Source: Hydrangea macrophylla (Eukaryota; Streptophyta; Magnoliopsida; Cornales; Hydrangeaceae). Taken from it: a stretch of DNA of 64,000 bases. The notes beneath the pieces are model-generated. The model had not been told where the DNA came from, did not search any database, and worked only from the letters and a program-made list of their open reading frames with translations. How positions within the stretch are numbered: position 1 is the first letter of the stretch; the number at the start of each line of letters is the position of its first letter. A program made the position numbers and the translations under genes. Where the stretch lies: the NCBI GenBank assembly GCA_033977485.1, contig CM066995.1, forward strand, positions 45,753,736 to 45,817,735. Direction: 5' to 3'. Positions 35,459 to 45,601 of the stretch are shown piece after piece.

Positions 35459-35811
35459 AAAAATTTATAGAAATATAAGATTTGGTCCCTATTTTGGGTC
35501 ACTAATAGGAATTGTCCATATTCAGATTGCATGTATAATAATTAGTCCCAGATTTTGGAAGGTAATCAGAATTTAGTCCTTTTTCCCAATTTGATAGAGA
35601 TTTTGCAGACCAATATACCCTTCATTACATATATTTCTATATACATATATTTGTTACAAAGGCTTGAATTTAGGGGTTTTAAATTCAAACCCCAAACAAC
35701 TATCTATAAATATATATATAGAGAGAGAGAAGTCTGAAACTCCATAGTTCTTATCTCTCTCTCTCTCCAATTCTTCTCTCTCTCTAAAATGCAACCACAC
35801 AAAGGATTATA

Positions 35812-35850
<39 letters not shown>
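35812..35850. repeat. (ATC)n microsatellite
   Basis: About 13 trinucleotides in the leader of the SPX fragment, eight bases before its ATG. Confidence 0.95.
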
Positions 35851-35857
35851 GTTGAGA

Positions 35858-35948
35858 TGAAGTTTGGGAAGGAATTTTTGATGCATATTAAAGAAGCCGT
35901 ACGCGATTGGAGGAGAAATTCTCTGTTACAAACCATTGAAGAAGCTAC
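35858..35948 (+). pseudogene. SPX-domain protein, first exon, N-terminal part (SPX4-like)
   Basis: The ATG at 35858 opens MKFGKEFLMHIKEAVRDW, the canonical start of SPX-domain phosphate-sensing proteins (SPX1-4 start MKFGK). A one-base frameshift between 'gattgg' and 'attctctgttac' moves the match to another frame, which reads ILCYKPLKKLL across the Athila insertion site, a signature closest to SPX4. Upstream are a CT-rich leader, an (ATC)n run at 35812-35850, and a TATA-like stretch near 35708, so promoter and leader appear to have been captured too. The exon is cut by the Athila at 35949 and continues at 52623. Confidence 0.75.
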
Positions 35949-36607
35949 TGACACGAGAAAAATCTTGTGCGCTCTTGTGCAATACCCAAGTGTAGGTAGA
36001 CGTGCAAGTAATATCTGGTAAGACCAGGTCGATCCCACAGGGAAGGTGTTGACCTATTGAATTAGACTAACCTCTAAAAAAATAAAATAAAACGAATAAG
36101 ATTGAACGATGGTGCGGAACACAAAGTTCCGCAAACTAGAATTACTACTGAAGATAATTAAAATTAACTGAACAATCTAACTAGCTAATTAAAACAGTAC
36201 TCTAAATTGAGAAGTTTAACTTTTAAAAGAAAGTGTTGGGATTACACGAATCCACAGTAATCTAACCATCTACCATGCATTTACCTTGAAGCACAAAGGA
36301 GTATATTACCCACAGTTTTCCGTATTCCTCTAAAGATAGAGAATCCATGGCCCTTTCATGACCGGGACCATATCATCACAGTTAAATTAAAATACTTGAA
36401 AGCGGTTTAATCCAATAGTTGAGACTCGCATCCTCAATGGTGTTAGCATTGAAGATGGTTTGCAAAATGTATTGAAAGAAAATGCCTTAGGGCCTTAGTT
36501 TTAAAACTGTTTTGACAAACTGAGCATTTATTTGGGACAGAATGATAACAAATCTTAAAGCAAAAGGTCCTGGAATACTGCAGGGAACATCCTCAAGAAT
36601 CCGAGAG

Positions 36608-36727
36608 TTCGATCGATCGACGCGCTTTCGATCGATCGAAGACCTTCATCCCTCAATCGATCGAACTGACTTCGATCGATTGACTGTCTCTGGTTCGATC
36701 GATCGAAGTGACTTCGATCGATCGAAC
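36608..36727. repeat. Palindrome cluster, TTCGATCGATCGAA, six copies (3' LTR, downstream)
   Basis: Motifs at about 36608, 36627, 36653, 36671, 36694 and 36713, full or one base off the palindrome. It lies about 430 bp after the TATA box in element orientation. The same cluster occurs in the 5' LTR at 51645-51764. Confidence 0.92.
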
Positions 36728-37144
36728 ACAGCGATTATTCTGCTGCATGGCAGAGGCTGGAGATCACTGTTTCATCGTGTTCTCCCAACATGGGACTACT
36801 CAGACATCGTCTGGAGTGTCAAAGATTGATTTTTAACGTAAGAAAACATTAACACCTTGTTTGGTTGTGAGTTATTCATGAAAACTATGAAATCTATGGT
36901 TCTACAACTATTTAACATATAATATCACGAGATGAGCAATTAAACTATGACTACTAAGTGCAGAATCTAAGTGAGCAGTATATAGATAACCTGGAATAGA
37001 AGATACTTGTATTAACTCAGAGAAATCCAATCCACAATGTAAATATTCAATGAAAACCTACAAAAAACCAAGCAAACTCTCTATCTCTCTCTATAAAACT
37101 GTTAAAGTGTAAAGTGGGCGTCCTCCTGGACGTGTACAATACTC

Positions 37145-37157
37145 CTATATATAAGCA
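37145..37157 (-). promoter_or_regulatory. LTR TATA box (Athila)
   Basis: GCTTATATATAGGAG on the minus strand, followed by a leader with a GA-rich tract. The identical box in the 5' LTR is at about 52182-52194. Confidence 0.6.
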
Positions 37158-37222
37158 AACCTAAGAAACTAGGGTTAAAACCCGCATCTGCTGCCTACGC
37201 AAATGTTACTGGAAATACCCCG

Positions 37223-37332
37223 TTCGATCGATCGAACCGCTCTCGATCGATCGAACCCTTAAGCCTCAAGCGCTTCAACTCTCTTTGAGCGATCGAACTC
37301 TCGATCGATCGAACCTTCTTAGATCGATCGAA
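37223..37332. repeat. Palindrome cluster, six copies (3' LTR, upstream)
   Basis: Motifs at 37223, 37242, 37266 (TCAAGCGCTTCAA variant), 37285 (TTGAGCGATCGAA), 37300 and 37320. It ends about 65 bp before the TATA box on the minus strand. The 5' LTR copy is at 52260-52369. Confidence 0.9.
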
Positions 37333-37585
37333 CTCCACATTTCAGCTTTGGCTTCTTTTGTTTTCATTCCAGCATTCCATTTATTCTGATGTTCATCTGT
37401 TTAGTCCACACAGCAGTAATCTGCACAAACAACAGCTAAAACAATACAACTTATCATAGATTAATCATAGTGTATAGAAATTAGCCTTGCAATGCAAATC
37501 GCAGATAAAACGGGAAGTTGTGATAAAAACTAATACAATTTTTTCCTTTAGCGCGGTTGTATTTTACAAATACCCCCGCTTTGTA

Positions 37586-37600
37586 CAACCCCCAACTAGC
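37586..37600 (-). promoter_or_regulatory. Polypurine tract (Athila)
   Basis: AGTTGGGGGTTG on the minus strand abuts the 3' LTR. Confidence 0.65.
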
Positions 37601-39658
37601 TTATTGCTAGTCCCTAGTGATAAAGCGAAAATAAAATAAAATAAGAACTCCTAAACTAATACTACCATGACTAAGAAACAAAGAAAAACTAAAAACAACC
37701 TAAACTAAGATAAAAAGAAAAATCCTAACTCACTTTCGCAGGAATCGCGGTTGCATTTAGCAAATGCAACAAGCCGTTAAACCCCTAGGTTCCCCCTAGT
37801 GGACGAGTGTTGTCTCGTGAGGGTTTGCAGTGAATATACCCACAAAATTCTCCAATTTTAAGCTCAAAAAAAATTTAGAATAACTTGTAGAATTCACCCT
37901 TCCATTAAATTGTTAACTAAACTCCACGATAATATAATATCCTCTATCAACCCATGAAAGAGACCCACACGCTCCCCTATATCACCAAGTAAAATAGAAC
38001 AAATGTATTACCATCATGCACCCGTGTGTGTGTGAAATTAACAACCATGCGTCCAACCTTATTAAGAGTTATCTAGACTATTGTACTTTGGAAAACTTGC
38101 AGTTTTAGCTCAATTCTCACATTGGTCACACTCAAAAAGAATGTCTCTCAGAAACTTGCTTTACAATGATCACACATCGTATGAAAGCTTTGATAAGGAT
38201 GATATTATGAGTGCTAATGCTTTCATACTCGACTCTATGAAAAACGGACTTTTAAAAGTGTATAGTCTCAGGAATGGAACACTACTTACTAGAGGAGCGA
38301 AATACCATGGATAACTCAACTCACACTTCCATGTTCAAATCAATTATTGAGAATGTTCAAGACTTTGACTTGCGGCTTTTATTTAGTAGGTAGGAGGGTT
38401 GTAGAGAAGAGTGTGCTTTTTTAGTATGTGATGGAATTTCAACTTCTCTTTTTATTCTTAATTCTTTTCTCCACCCAATCTCCCATTCATTTCATATACT
38501 TTTTTTTTTTTTTTAGATAACCTGCATTCATCATCATCATTTTTTTTTTTAATCTATATGTCCCACAACTACTTTCTTCCATTTCACATACTTTGATGAC
38601 TCATTCCCAACAAATATATCAAACAGCTCGATGAGGTCAAGGTATAGATCAAGGGTATGAATTCTTATGATTATATTGGAAATATTTAATTGAGGTAGGA
38701 TCAGGGGTGAAATAATTCAATGAATGTAGGTGAAACTATATTAGGTAAAAGAATGGGTAAACGATGGCTTGAATCATTTTCTCAACTTTCAATTTTTAGC
38801 ACTTAAGTGTTCATTGAGTTTAATTGGTAAATCCTGAACGTTCTCCTCTAACAAGCAGTCAAAACTTTAACGAAAACTGAGACTTAACAACGAATTCACG
38901 AAGTATATGCAAGAAAAGACCATTCGACAATGTATGAGAATCCCCTCAGAAATGACGACTAGCTCAATAGCTCACAAAGGGTTATTAGCCTCCACTACTT
39001 ATTCTTTTTCGCACAATAATCATATTAACTCAATTTTTAAGTTTTCTACATGGCTGCCAATTAGTGCACAAAAGTGTTGGGTACATAATAGCTTTACAAA
39101 TGTAATTCATTTCAGTGATATATAAAAACGCGTGGATTTGATCCATAAAAAGATGAGAATACTACAAATGTGTCATTGTCTAATCAACAAGCAGGAGAGA
39201 TTATTCAGAGTTATTCTAACAATACGATTAAAAATTTGCAAAAGTTTAACAGACTGTGTTCTCATTAAATTTAAAACATATCTAAGTGCAAAACCTGATT
39301 ATTACGGGTGTATACCTATCTATTGTCTCCTACCCCCAACTGAAAACAACAAAGTCCCCAGAAGTTGATTTTCAAGAAATAAAATAGATGGGTATCACCT
39401 GTATAGAGCAAATGACGATCGCAAGCAAAGCCACCTAGCATAGAAAAGTAGAACACAATCTCCAAAACAAACAGGATCAATAAATAAGAATATACGCTAA
39501 AAACCATGATCCAACAAACGAAACCACTGTAATATGAACATAATAAAATACAAACAGAGATACATAATGTCCATACAAAAACCAACTAACCACAACCAAA
39601 ACCACCAACATATATCCAACCAACCAAAAATACATAACTACCACCTCCCCAACTAAAA
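37601..39658 (-). other. Athila 3' non-coding region
   Basis: Two kilobases between the last reading frame and the 3' LTR with poly-T and poly-A runs (38498-38512, 38540-38550). Short frames show no known motif. Long 3' non-coding regions are usual for this lineage. Confidence 0.6.
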
Positions 39659-41045
39659 CTAATCGACCCCAGACGGCGTATCATCGGCTATATCAGAAGG
39701 GATGTCGATGGGAGTAGGCGGTAATATGGTAGTAGCAGGGGCGGCAGCAGATGGCTCGGAAGCAGTGGTGGAAAAAGGATCAGCAGCCTCAGAATTCGGG
39801 GCCGCATCAGATGATGGAACAGTGGTAGGTGGTGCAGACGGGGTCGTCGATGGATGCGGAGTAGAATGAACAGTCGACTCAACCCCAATCTGAATCAAAA
39901 TGGACTCCAGTAAAGTCTGGAGATGGTCTATCCTGCCCTCGAGTCGAATCCTGGCCTCTCTCTCCTCCAATAGTAGCTCGTGAACTGTCGGGAGAGGCAC
40001 AGACGAAGAAGACTCTCCCTGTGCCTGAGTCTGCGACCGCTGTCGCAGCTCAAACTGCCGAACCGCAGCAACTGGATCATCCTCATCATCATCCGAATCA
40101 AGCTCCTCCACCTCAGTAGGTGTCCCTGAAGCTCCCGCCTCCGTGTCTGACCCACCACGCCTCTTCTTCCTCCCCCTCACCCTCGCTTTCCCTTTCCCCT
40201 TTCGCTTCCTCTTCTGGGCGTTGGAGCGGCGAGCAGCCGCCTCGCTAAATCTGCGGGGAGAAGGGCGAACATCATCGCCAGCAAGTACGGGGAAACCGGC
40301 CTCAACCATCACCCTCTGAATAGCCCAAGCACCCTTCAGGTGCTTTTTGGACGAGATATACCGGGTGGGATGGACCATAAAATCAATATATAGGCGTGGT
40401 ATACAAACTGGCTGTCCCGTCCCCACTGCATATAAGACTCGCGCATACCAAGCCACGATCTTCTCTCGATAGGAAGTCACTAAGAGGCAGTTGCTGAGGA
40501 CCAAGTGGATCATATGGTAGCCATCAGTGAGAAAATGGTCCTCGATCAAAGCATCACCATCCCAAGACGGAACGGCGCCTCTAGTGAGCTCCCGGATAAT
40601 AGTGGATGGTGGGGTCACTGATGAATCAGGCCGGTGGGGGCAAACATAATCTGGTACCTCTGGTACCCCCAACGCGGTTGAAACGGTGGCTGGACTGATA
40701 ATGAATGAGCGACTCCGGAAGAAGGCATGGTAGGTGAATGGGGCAACCGGGTCGCTGATCATAGTCGCACAAGCACCGCGAATCCAGGATAGATTGACAC
40801 TCTTGGCCAATGAAAGGAGATGGAACCAGTGCGGCATAGAGCGGATCCGTGTAAGGAACCATGGGCTCTCTGTCCAGATATGCTCAATAGGGCGCTCGAC
40901 CATCACCATCCTCGTCTGAAAGTGCCGCTCGTACCACAGCCTATCCTCGTCATTCCGGAACCCATGTGCGGGTACCGGATCTGGTATAATACGGCTGAGG
41001 GGCTTAGACTTATGGTAGCCCGTCACTGGATTCATCGCGGCAACC
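39659..41045 (-). CDS. Athila 3' reading frame (envelope-position ORF, probably nuclear rather than envelope)
   Basis: The open frame reaches back to 41275, but its first 80 codons run through CGATCG palindromes and a hydrophobic stretch that look intronic. A splice acceptor TTATTTCCAG|G ends at 41046, and ATG at 41033-41035 (MNPVTGYHKSKP) is the better start, giving about 458 residues. A conserved-looking globular region (about residues 10-270) precedes a strongly basic tract (about 272-295), an acidic stretch, a leucine-rich coiled coil (about 350-385) and a Pro/Ser/Thr tail. This resembles the ORF after pol in Athila elements. Without the intronic part there is no signal peptide or membrane segment, so an envelope role is not supported; nuclear or nucleic-acid binding is an inference. 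Confidence 0.65.
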
Positions 41046-41379
41046 CTGGAAATAAGACACAACATGATACAGATAAGAACGGGGAGAAAAAGAATTAAAA
41101 CTGCCACTGCTTGGGTTCGATCGATTGAACTGGATTCGATCGATTGAACTGGAGTAGACTTCGATCGCTTGAACATTGTTCGATCGATCGAACATCTCCC
41201 CTTCGATCGCTCGAATGCAGTTCGAGCGATCGAACACAGCGGTGTGCAAAGATCGCAGAAACGAAAAAGAAACAACAGTTACACTAATCAAAAGAAGATC
41301 CTAAGACCAAGGGGACACCCCCTTGGGATTTTCTAACACGAATATTAAGGAAAAGGAAGACACAACAAGTGAGCCCTAC
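41046..41379 (-). other. Putative intron with palindrome cluster
   Basis: Donor CAAG|GTAGGG at 41379 and acceptor TTTCCAG|G at 41046 bound 334 bp holding six TTCGATCGATCGAA-type motifs at 41115-41235. It was recognised by splice-site form only. Confidence 0.5.
41115..41235. repeat. Internal palindrome cluster (downstream), six copies
   Basis: Motifs near 41115, 41134, 41159, 41178, 41201 and 41219, mixing CGATCGATTG, CGATCGCTTG and GAGCGATCGA forms. Confidence 0.9.
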
Positions 41380-41564
41380 CTTGATGTCGAACACGCAGTG
41401 GAGATGGAGGGGATGATGATATGACGGTGAGGATGATCAGAGGGGTGATCAGGGCGCCTTATTGAATGCAAGGGTACGAAAATTGCCGAGTCGCCCCCTC
41501 CTCTGTGCTCGAGCGATTGAGAGTGAGAGTGAGGGAAATGAAAGAGGTGTCCTGAAGACGCCTC

Positions 41565-41698
41565 GTTTAAATGCTTCGTTCGATCGATCGAACTAAGTTC
41601 GATCGATCGAACACAAATCCCTCAATCGATTGAACATAAACTACAAGCGCTTGAACAACCAGGTTTCGATCGATCGAACTGGGTTCGATCGATCGAAC
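41565..41698 (-). promoter_or_regulatory. Putative internal promoter with palindrome cluster
   Basis: Six palindromes (41579-41698, including CAAGCGCTTG at 41644) end directly at a TATA-like ATTTAAAC (minus, 41567-41575). A CT-rich leader follows, ending at the donor at 41380. The module repeats the LTR layout of cluster, TATA, transcribed leader, cluster. Promoter activity is inferred. Confidence 0.45.
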
Positions 41699-42037
41699 AC
41701 AAAAATTCCAGAATTCAATGGGAAACATGAACCACATCACACCCAACTATCAGAAACCATTCTGGACATGCAGAGAGACTGAAAAGCAGTTGACGTACAA
41801 GCATGTATGCTAGAAATTCATCCTCAGAATAGAAAATTGCAATTTTATATAAAAATAAAACTTTATAAGTGCATCCAAATTGCAACATAATTATCCCCAA
41901 CTGTGGTTAAAACCTTATTTAACTAAAGAAATCCAAAAAAATAAAACTACAACTAAAACTAATAACATTTTGTCAAGGATTACATTCCAGTTGATAAACA
42001 AAAGATGAAAATGAACGGAAACAACTGAAATGCAGCA

Positions 42038-42972
42038 CTAATCTTCGAGTATAAAGATTTCCTCTTCCACAATCTCGTCATAACTCGCCGAATCGTCAGA
42101 AGTGAAGTCCAAACTCGATGATTCCCTTTCCCAGAACAATCGAAAAGCGGCAAGGACATCATCAAACAAGTCTGGCGTCTCCACAGAATTGAAAGCCCAT
42201 GCAAGAGGTGATCCGGATGGAGACAAGGATAAAGGAGTGTGATTTCGCAACGGACTGTCCTCTTGCGGCGGAGTGTGTGGGGGCCTTATGTAGGGCCCAA
42301 GACCATGAATCAGTTGATGTGGAAGGAATACCGGAATACCATTTAGGAACATAGTGACAATCCTGGACAAAAGACAACAAACTGAAATTAAAATAACAAA
42401 ACACAAGAAACACGAATTAACACGAAAAGAAAAACAATGAAAAGAAACAAAAATACAAAGAAATGTGACAAGTTCCAACCTCACTATTGGCATAGGTTCC
42501 CAAAATGCACTGGCTGGTAATGGGAATTGGAGCCTAAATAGCAGGTAGCTCAGGTGCACGTAGCGGTATGGGACCAACTCAGGAACAAGGAAATCGTCCA
42601 CGAAAACAAAGACGGCATTGTGGCGATCTGGGACGACATCCTGAAGGTCATGATCCTCCCATGGCTCCCACATATCATCATTTTCCCACTGGGCCATGAG
42701 TGCATCATCCACCATTCGTCCCATGTACAAGTCTTCTTCTTCCTCCACCTCATCGTCATCCTGAAATCCCATATTTTCGTATAGATTGATGTCCAGGAGG
42801 GCTGGTGGATATGGAATGTACCCTTGAGTAGCATCAATAAGAGAGTGAGCTTCAGGATCTTGATGAAGCAAAGGGCAGGGTATGAGTTCACCCTCAGTCC
42901 AAGTGCCACAGCGACATTCTGAATCAGCCCAAGAACCGACAGAATGAACATCATCACCTCGCATCTACGCAC
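42038..42972 (-). CDS. Athila accessory reading frame between pol and the 3' ORF
   Basis: The frame starts at ATG 42964, seven bases after a splice acceptor GTTGCAG|GTGCGTAG, and runs 308 codons unspliced. It encodes an acidic protein with Asp/Glu-rich stretches near residues 68-80 and at the C-terminus. A hydrophobic segment (about residues 162-200) looks like two membrane helices, but it coincides exactly with a 117-bp candidate intron (42363-42479) whose removal keeps the frame. The spliced protein would be about 269 residues with no membrane segment. No known family is recognised. Confidence 0.45.
42363..42479 (-). other. Putative 117-bp intron in accessory frame
   Basis: Donor GTGAG|GTTGG and acceptor TTTTGTCCAG|G. 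Its length is divisible by three, and splicing joins ...PIVR to IVTMFLNG in the same frame. Confidence 0.45.
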
Positions 42973-43124
42973 CTGCAACAGAGTGGTTTAAGGTATAATG
43001 GATTAGAACTAGATCACGAACACGAAATAAAGAACGAAAACCAAAAAGAAACAAAAGAGAGAGAAACTAAAATGCAAGAAAAGAAGAGAAATACAACAAC
43101 AATTGGAACTACACTTTGGATTTT

Positions 43125-45601
43125 TAATCATGAGAATAGCTGGGCTCATCCAGCTGGATGTGCTCAACTTCAGTGTGGAAGTTTTCCAAGAACGGTTTCA
43201 ATCTTTGGCCATTGACCTTGAAACAATCATCGTTCTTTGGATTGACAATCTCAACCGCCCCATGTGGAAAAACAGTTTTTACGATGAACGGGCCTGTCTA
43301 ACGGGAACGGAGCTTTCCTGGGAAAAGGTGGAGGCGAGAGTCATACAGCAACACTTTCTGCCCCGGCTCAAATGATTTACGAAAAATCGTACGATCATGG
43401 CGAGCCTTCAACTTTTCCTTATGTAACTTTGCAGAGTCATACGCATCTCGTCGTATTTCCTCTAGCTCTGCAAGTTGGAGCTTGCGTAGCTGACCTCCTT
43501 CTTGAATATCAAAGTTCAATGAGCGCGTTGCCCAGTAAGCTTTATGTTCAATTTCAACAGGAAGATGGCAAGCTTTCCCGTAAACCAATCTGTACGGGGA
43601 CATACCAAGATTCGTCTTATAGGCAGTACGGTATGCCCATAACGCGTCTGTCAATTTGTATGCCCAGTCTTTTCGATTGGAACTAACCGTCTTCTCGAGA
43701 ATATGCTTGATTTCTCGGTTAGCCAATTCTGCTTGCCCATTAGACTGTGGATGATAGGCAAGAGCGATCTTATGATGGACTCCGTATTTCTTGAGAAGTG
43801 ACTCCAAAGGCCTATTGCAGAAATGCTTGCCTTGGTCACTTAGTAAAGCTTTCGGAGTACCAAAACGAGACAGAATGTGCTCTCTTAGAAATGACATGAC
43901 CGTTCTATGGTCATTTCGTCTCGTTGGTATCGCTTCTACCCATTTCGATACATACTCGACAGCAAGGAGTATGTATTCACAGTTGTTAGACTTGGGAAAT
44001 GGGCCCATAAAATCTATGCCCCAACAATCAAATATCTCAATTGTGATGATAGGGGTTAAAGGCATAGAATTCCTTTTAGAAATGGTTCCAAGCTTTTGAC
44101 AGCGTTGGCATGTCTTGCAAAAGGAATAAGCATCTTTGAAGACTGTGGGCCAGTAAAAACCGCTTTGTAGGACTTTTTGTGCGGTCTTTTGTGACGCAAA
44201 GTGGCCACCGCATGCCTCAGAATGGCATGACGCTAATATTACGGTTATATCCTCGTTGGGGAAGCAGCGCCTGATGACCTGGTCAGCACAGTACTTGAAC
44301 AAGTAAGGGTCATCAAAGAAGAAATGGCGCGCAAACGAAAGGAACCGTTTCCTATCTTGGTTCGACCAATGAGTTGGTGTTTCTCCCGTGACGAGGTAGT
44401 TTACAATATTAGCATACCAAGGCAGACTACTTACTGCCAGTAGCTGTTCGTCTGGGAACTCGTCCTTAATGGATTGGGATTCAGTATTGTCAACAAAAGT
44501 TAACCGAGACAAATGATCCGCAACCACATTCTCTACTCCTTTCTTATCTTTGATTGTTAGATCAAACTCTTGGAGTAAGAGTATCCAGCGAATAAGCCGT
44601 TGTTTAGCGTCTTTCTTTGACAAAAGATACTTGAGGGCCGAATGATCTGTAAAACAGACGATTGGCGACCCTATCAGGTAAGACCTAAACTTGTCCAGAG
44701 CGAATACTACGGCCAGCAGCTCCTTTTTAACTACTTCTTGCATGTTGGGATTCAGACGCCTTTGCATTTGCCTTGAGGGTTTAGCGTCTTCCTCCAGATA
44801 TATCTTATGCGTGCATATGGATGGGCTTATGCCTTTGAGGTCAGCAATTGTCCATCCTATAGCATCCTTATGCTTGGTAAGCATTTCCACTAGCTTACTT
44901 TCCTGTTCATGAGTTAAAACAGATGAAATGATCACAGGATAAGTTTTTCCAGTCCCTAGGAATGCGTATTTTAGCTCTTTGGGAAGCTCCTTCAATTCTA
45001 ACTCCGGAAACTGGAAACTAGAGGGCATTACCAACTTGGTTTTAGGAGGCAGTGGTTCATATGGCATTACCCACATGCAATCAGCTCTATCCTCCTCTAT
45101 CGTATCCATCATAAGACACGTCTGGTCCAGGTCAGCATCCAATGGGGTGGACTCTGCAGACTGATAAATATCGCCAAATTGAGTCATCACAACTTCCAAA
45201 GGATCTTTATAGTCGACCAAGTCAACTTCATCTTCAATGACCGTGTCTATATAATGGATTTCTTCCTCATCATCGTATTCCTCAGGTCGGGGATTAGAAA
45301 AGATCTTGATATTCAACGTCATGTTACCGAATACGATAGTCATGATACCAGTTCTAATCTTGATTGTGGCATCAATGGTGTTGAGGAATGGACGTCCAAA
45401 AATAACCGGGATATGTGCACCAGGATTAGACACAGGTTCTGTGTCCAATATAACGAAATCAACCGGAAAGACAAAAGAGTCTATTTGGATAAGGACGTCC
45501 TCCAATACCCCTCTAGGGTACTTCACAGATCTGTCTGCCAATTGCAACGCGACTCGGGTGGGTTTGAGTTCACCCAACCCTAGCTGTTTATAGACTGAAT
45601 A
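43125..45601 (-). pseudogene. Athila pol: protease C-terminus, RNase H, integrase; reverse transcriptase deleted
   Basis: Reading from the nested element's edge: the C-terminal half of protease ([10 protein letters not shown]), an acidic linker, the start of reverse transcriptase ([14 protein letters not shown]), then a direct jump at about 44722 from VVKKE to [15 protein letters not shown] in RNase H. The whole catalytic reverse transcriptase, with its YxDD-type motif, is absent, yet the frame stays open. RNase H ([11 protein letters not shown]), the integrase zinc finger (H-x3-H, C-x2-C near residues 465-510) and its core with D, D and E ([28 protein letters not shown]) follow. TAG at 43298-43300 replaces the usual Trp of RSRWTGPF; the match resumes to a stop at 43125. 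Confidence 0.9.

Larger units (their letters stand above)
35949..37585 (-). repeat. Athila 3' LTR
   Basis: It matches 50986-52622 over 1,637 bp. In element orientation it starts TACAAAGCGGGGG (the 5' LTR has TGCAAAG) and ends CTCGTGTCA. TATA box on minus at about 37145-37157; palindromes at 37223-37332 and 36608-36727. Confidence 0.93.

Noticed and set aside
36608..36727. A CRISPR-like array of repeats and spacers
   Set aside because: The repeats are palindromes of variable sequence with irregular 5-20 bp gaps in a plant LTR; there are no Cas genes and the setting is eukaryotic.
42380..42480. Transmembrane envelope protein
   Set aside because: The hydrophobic segment coincides with a frame-preserving GT-AG candidate intron, so it is not good evidence for an envelope.
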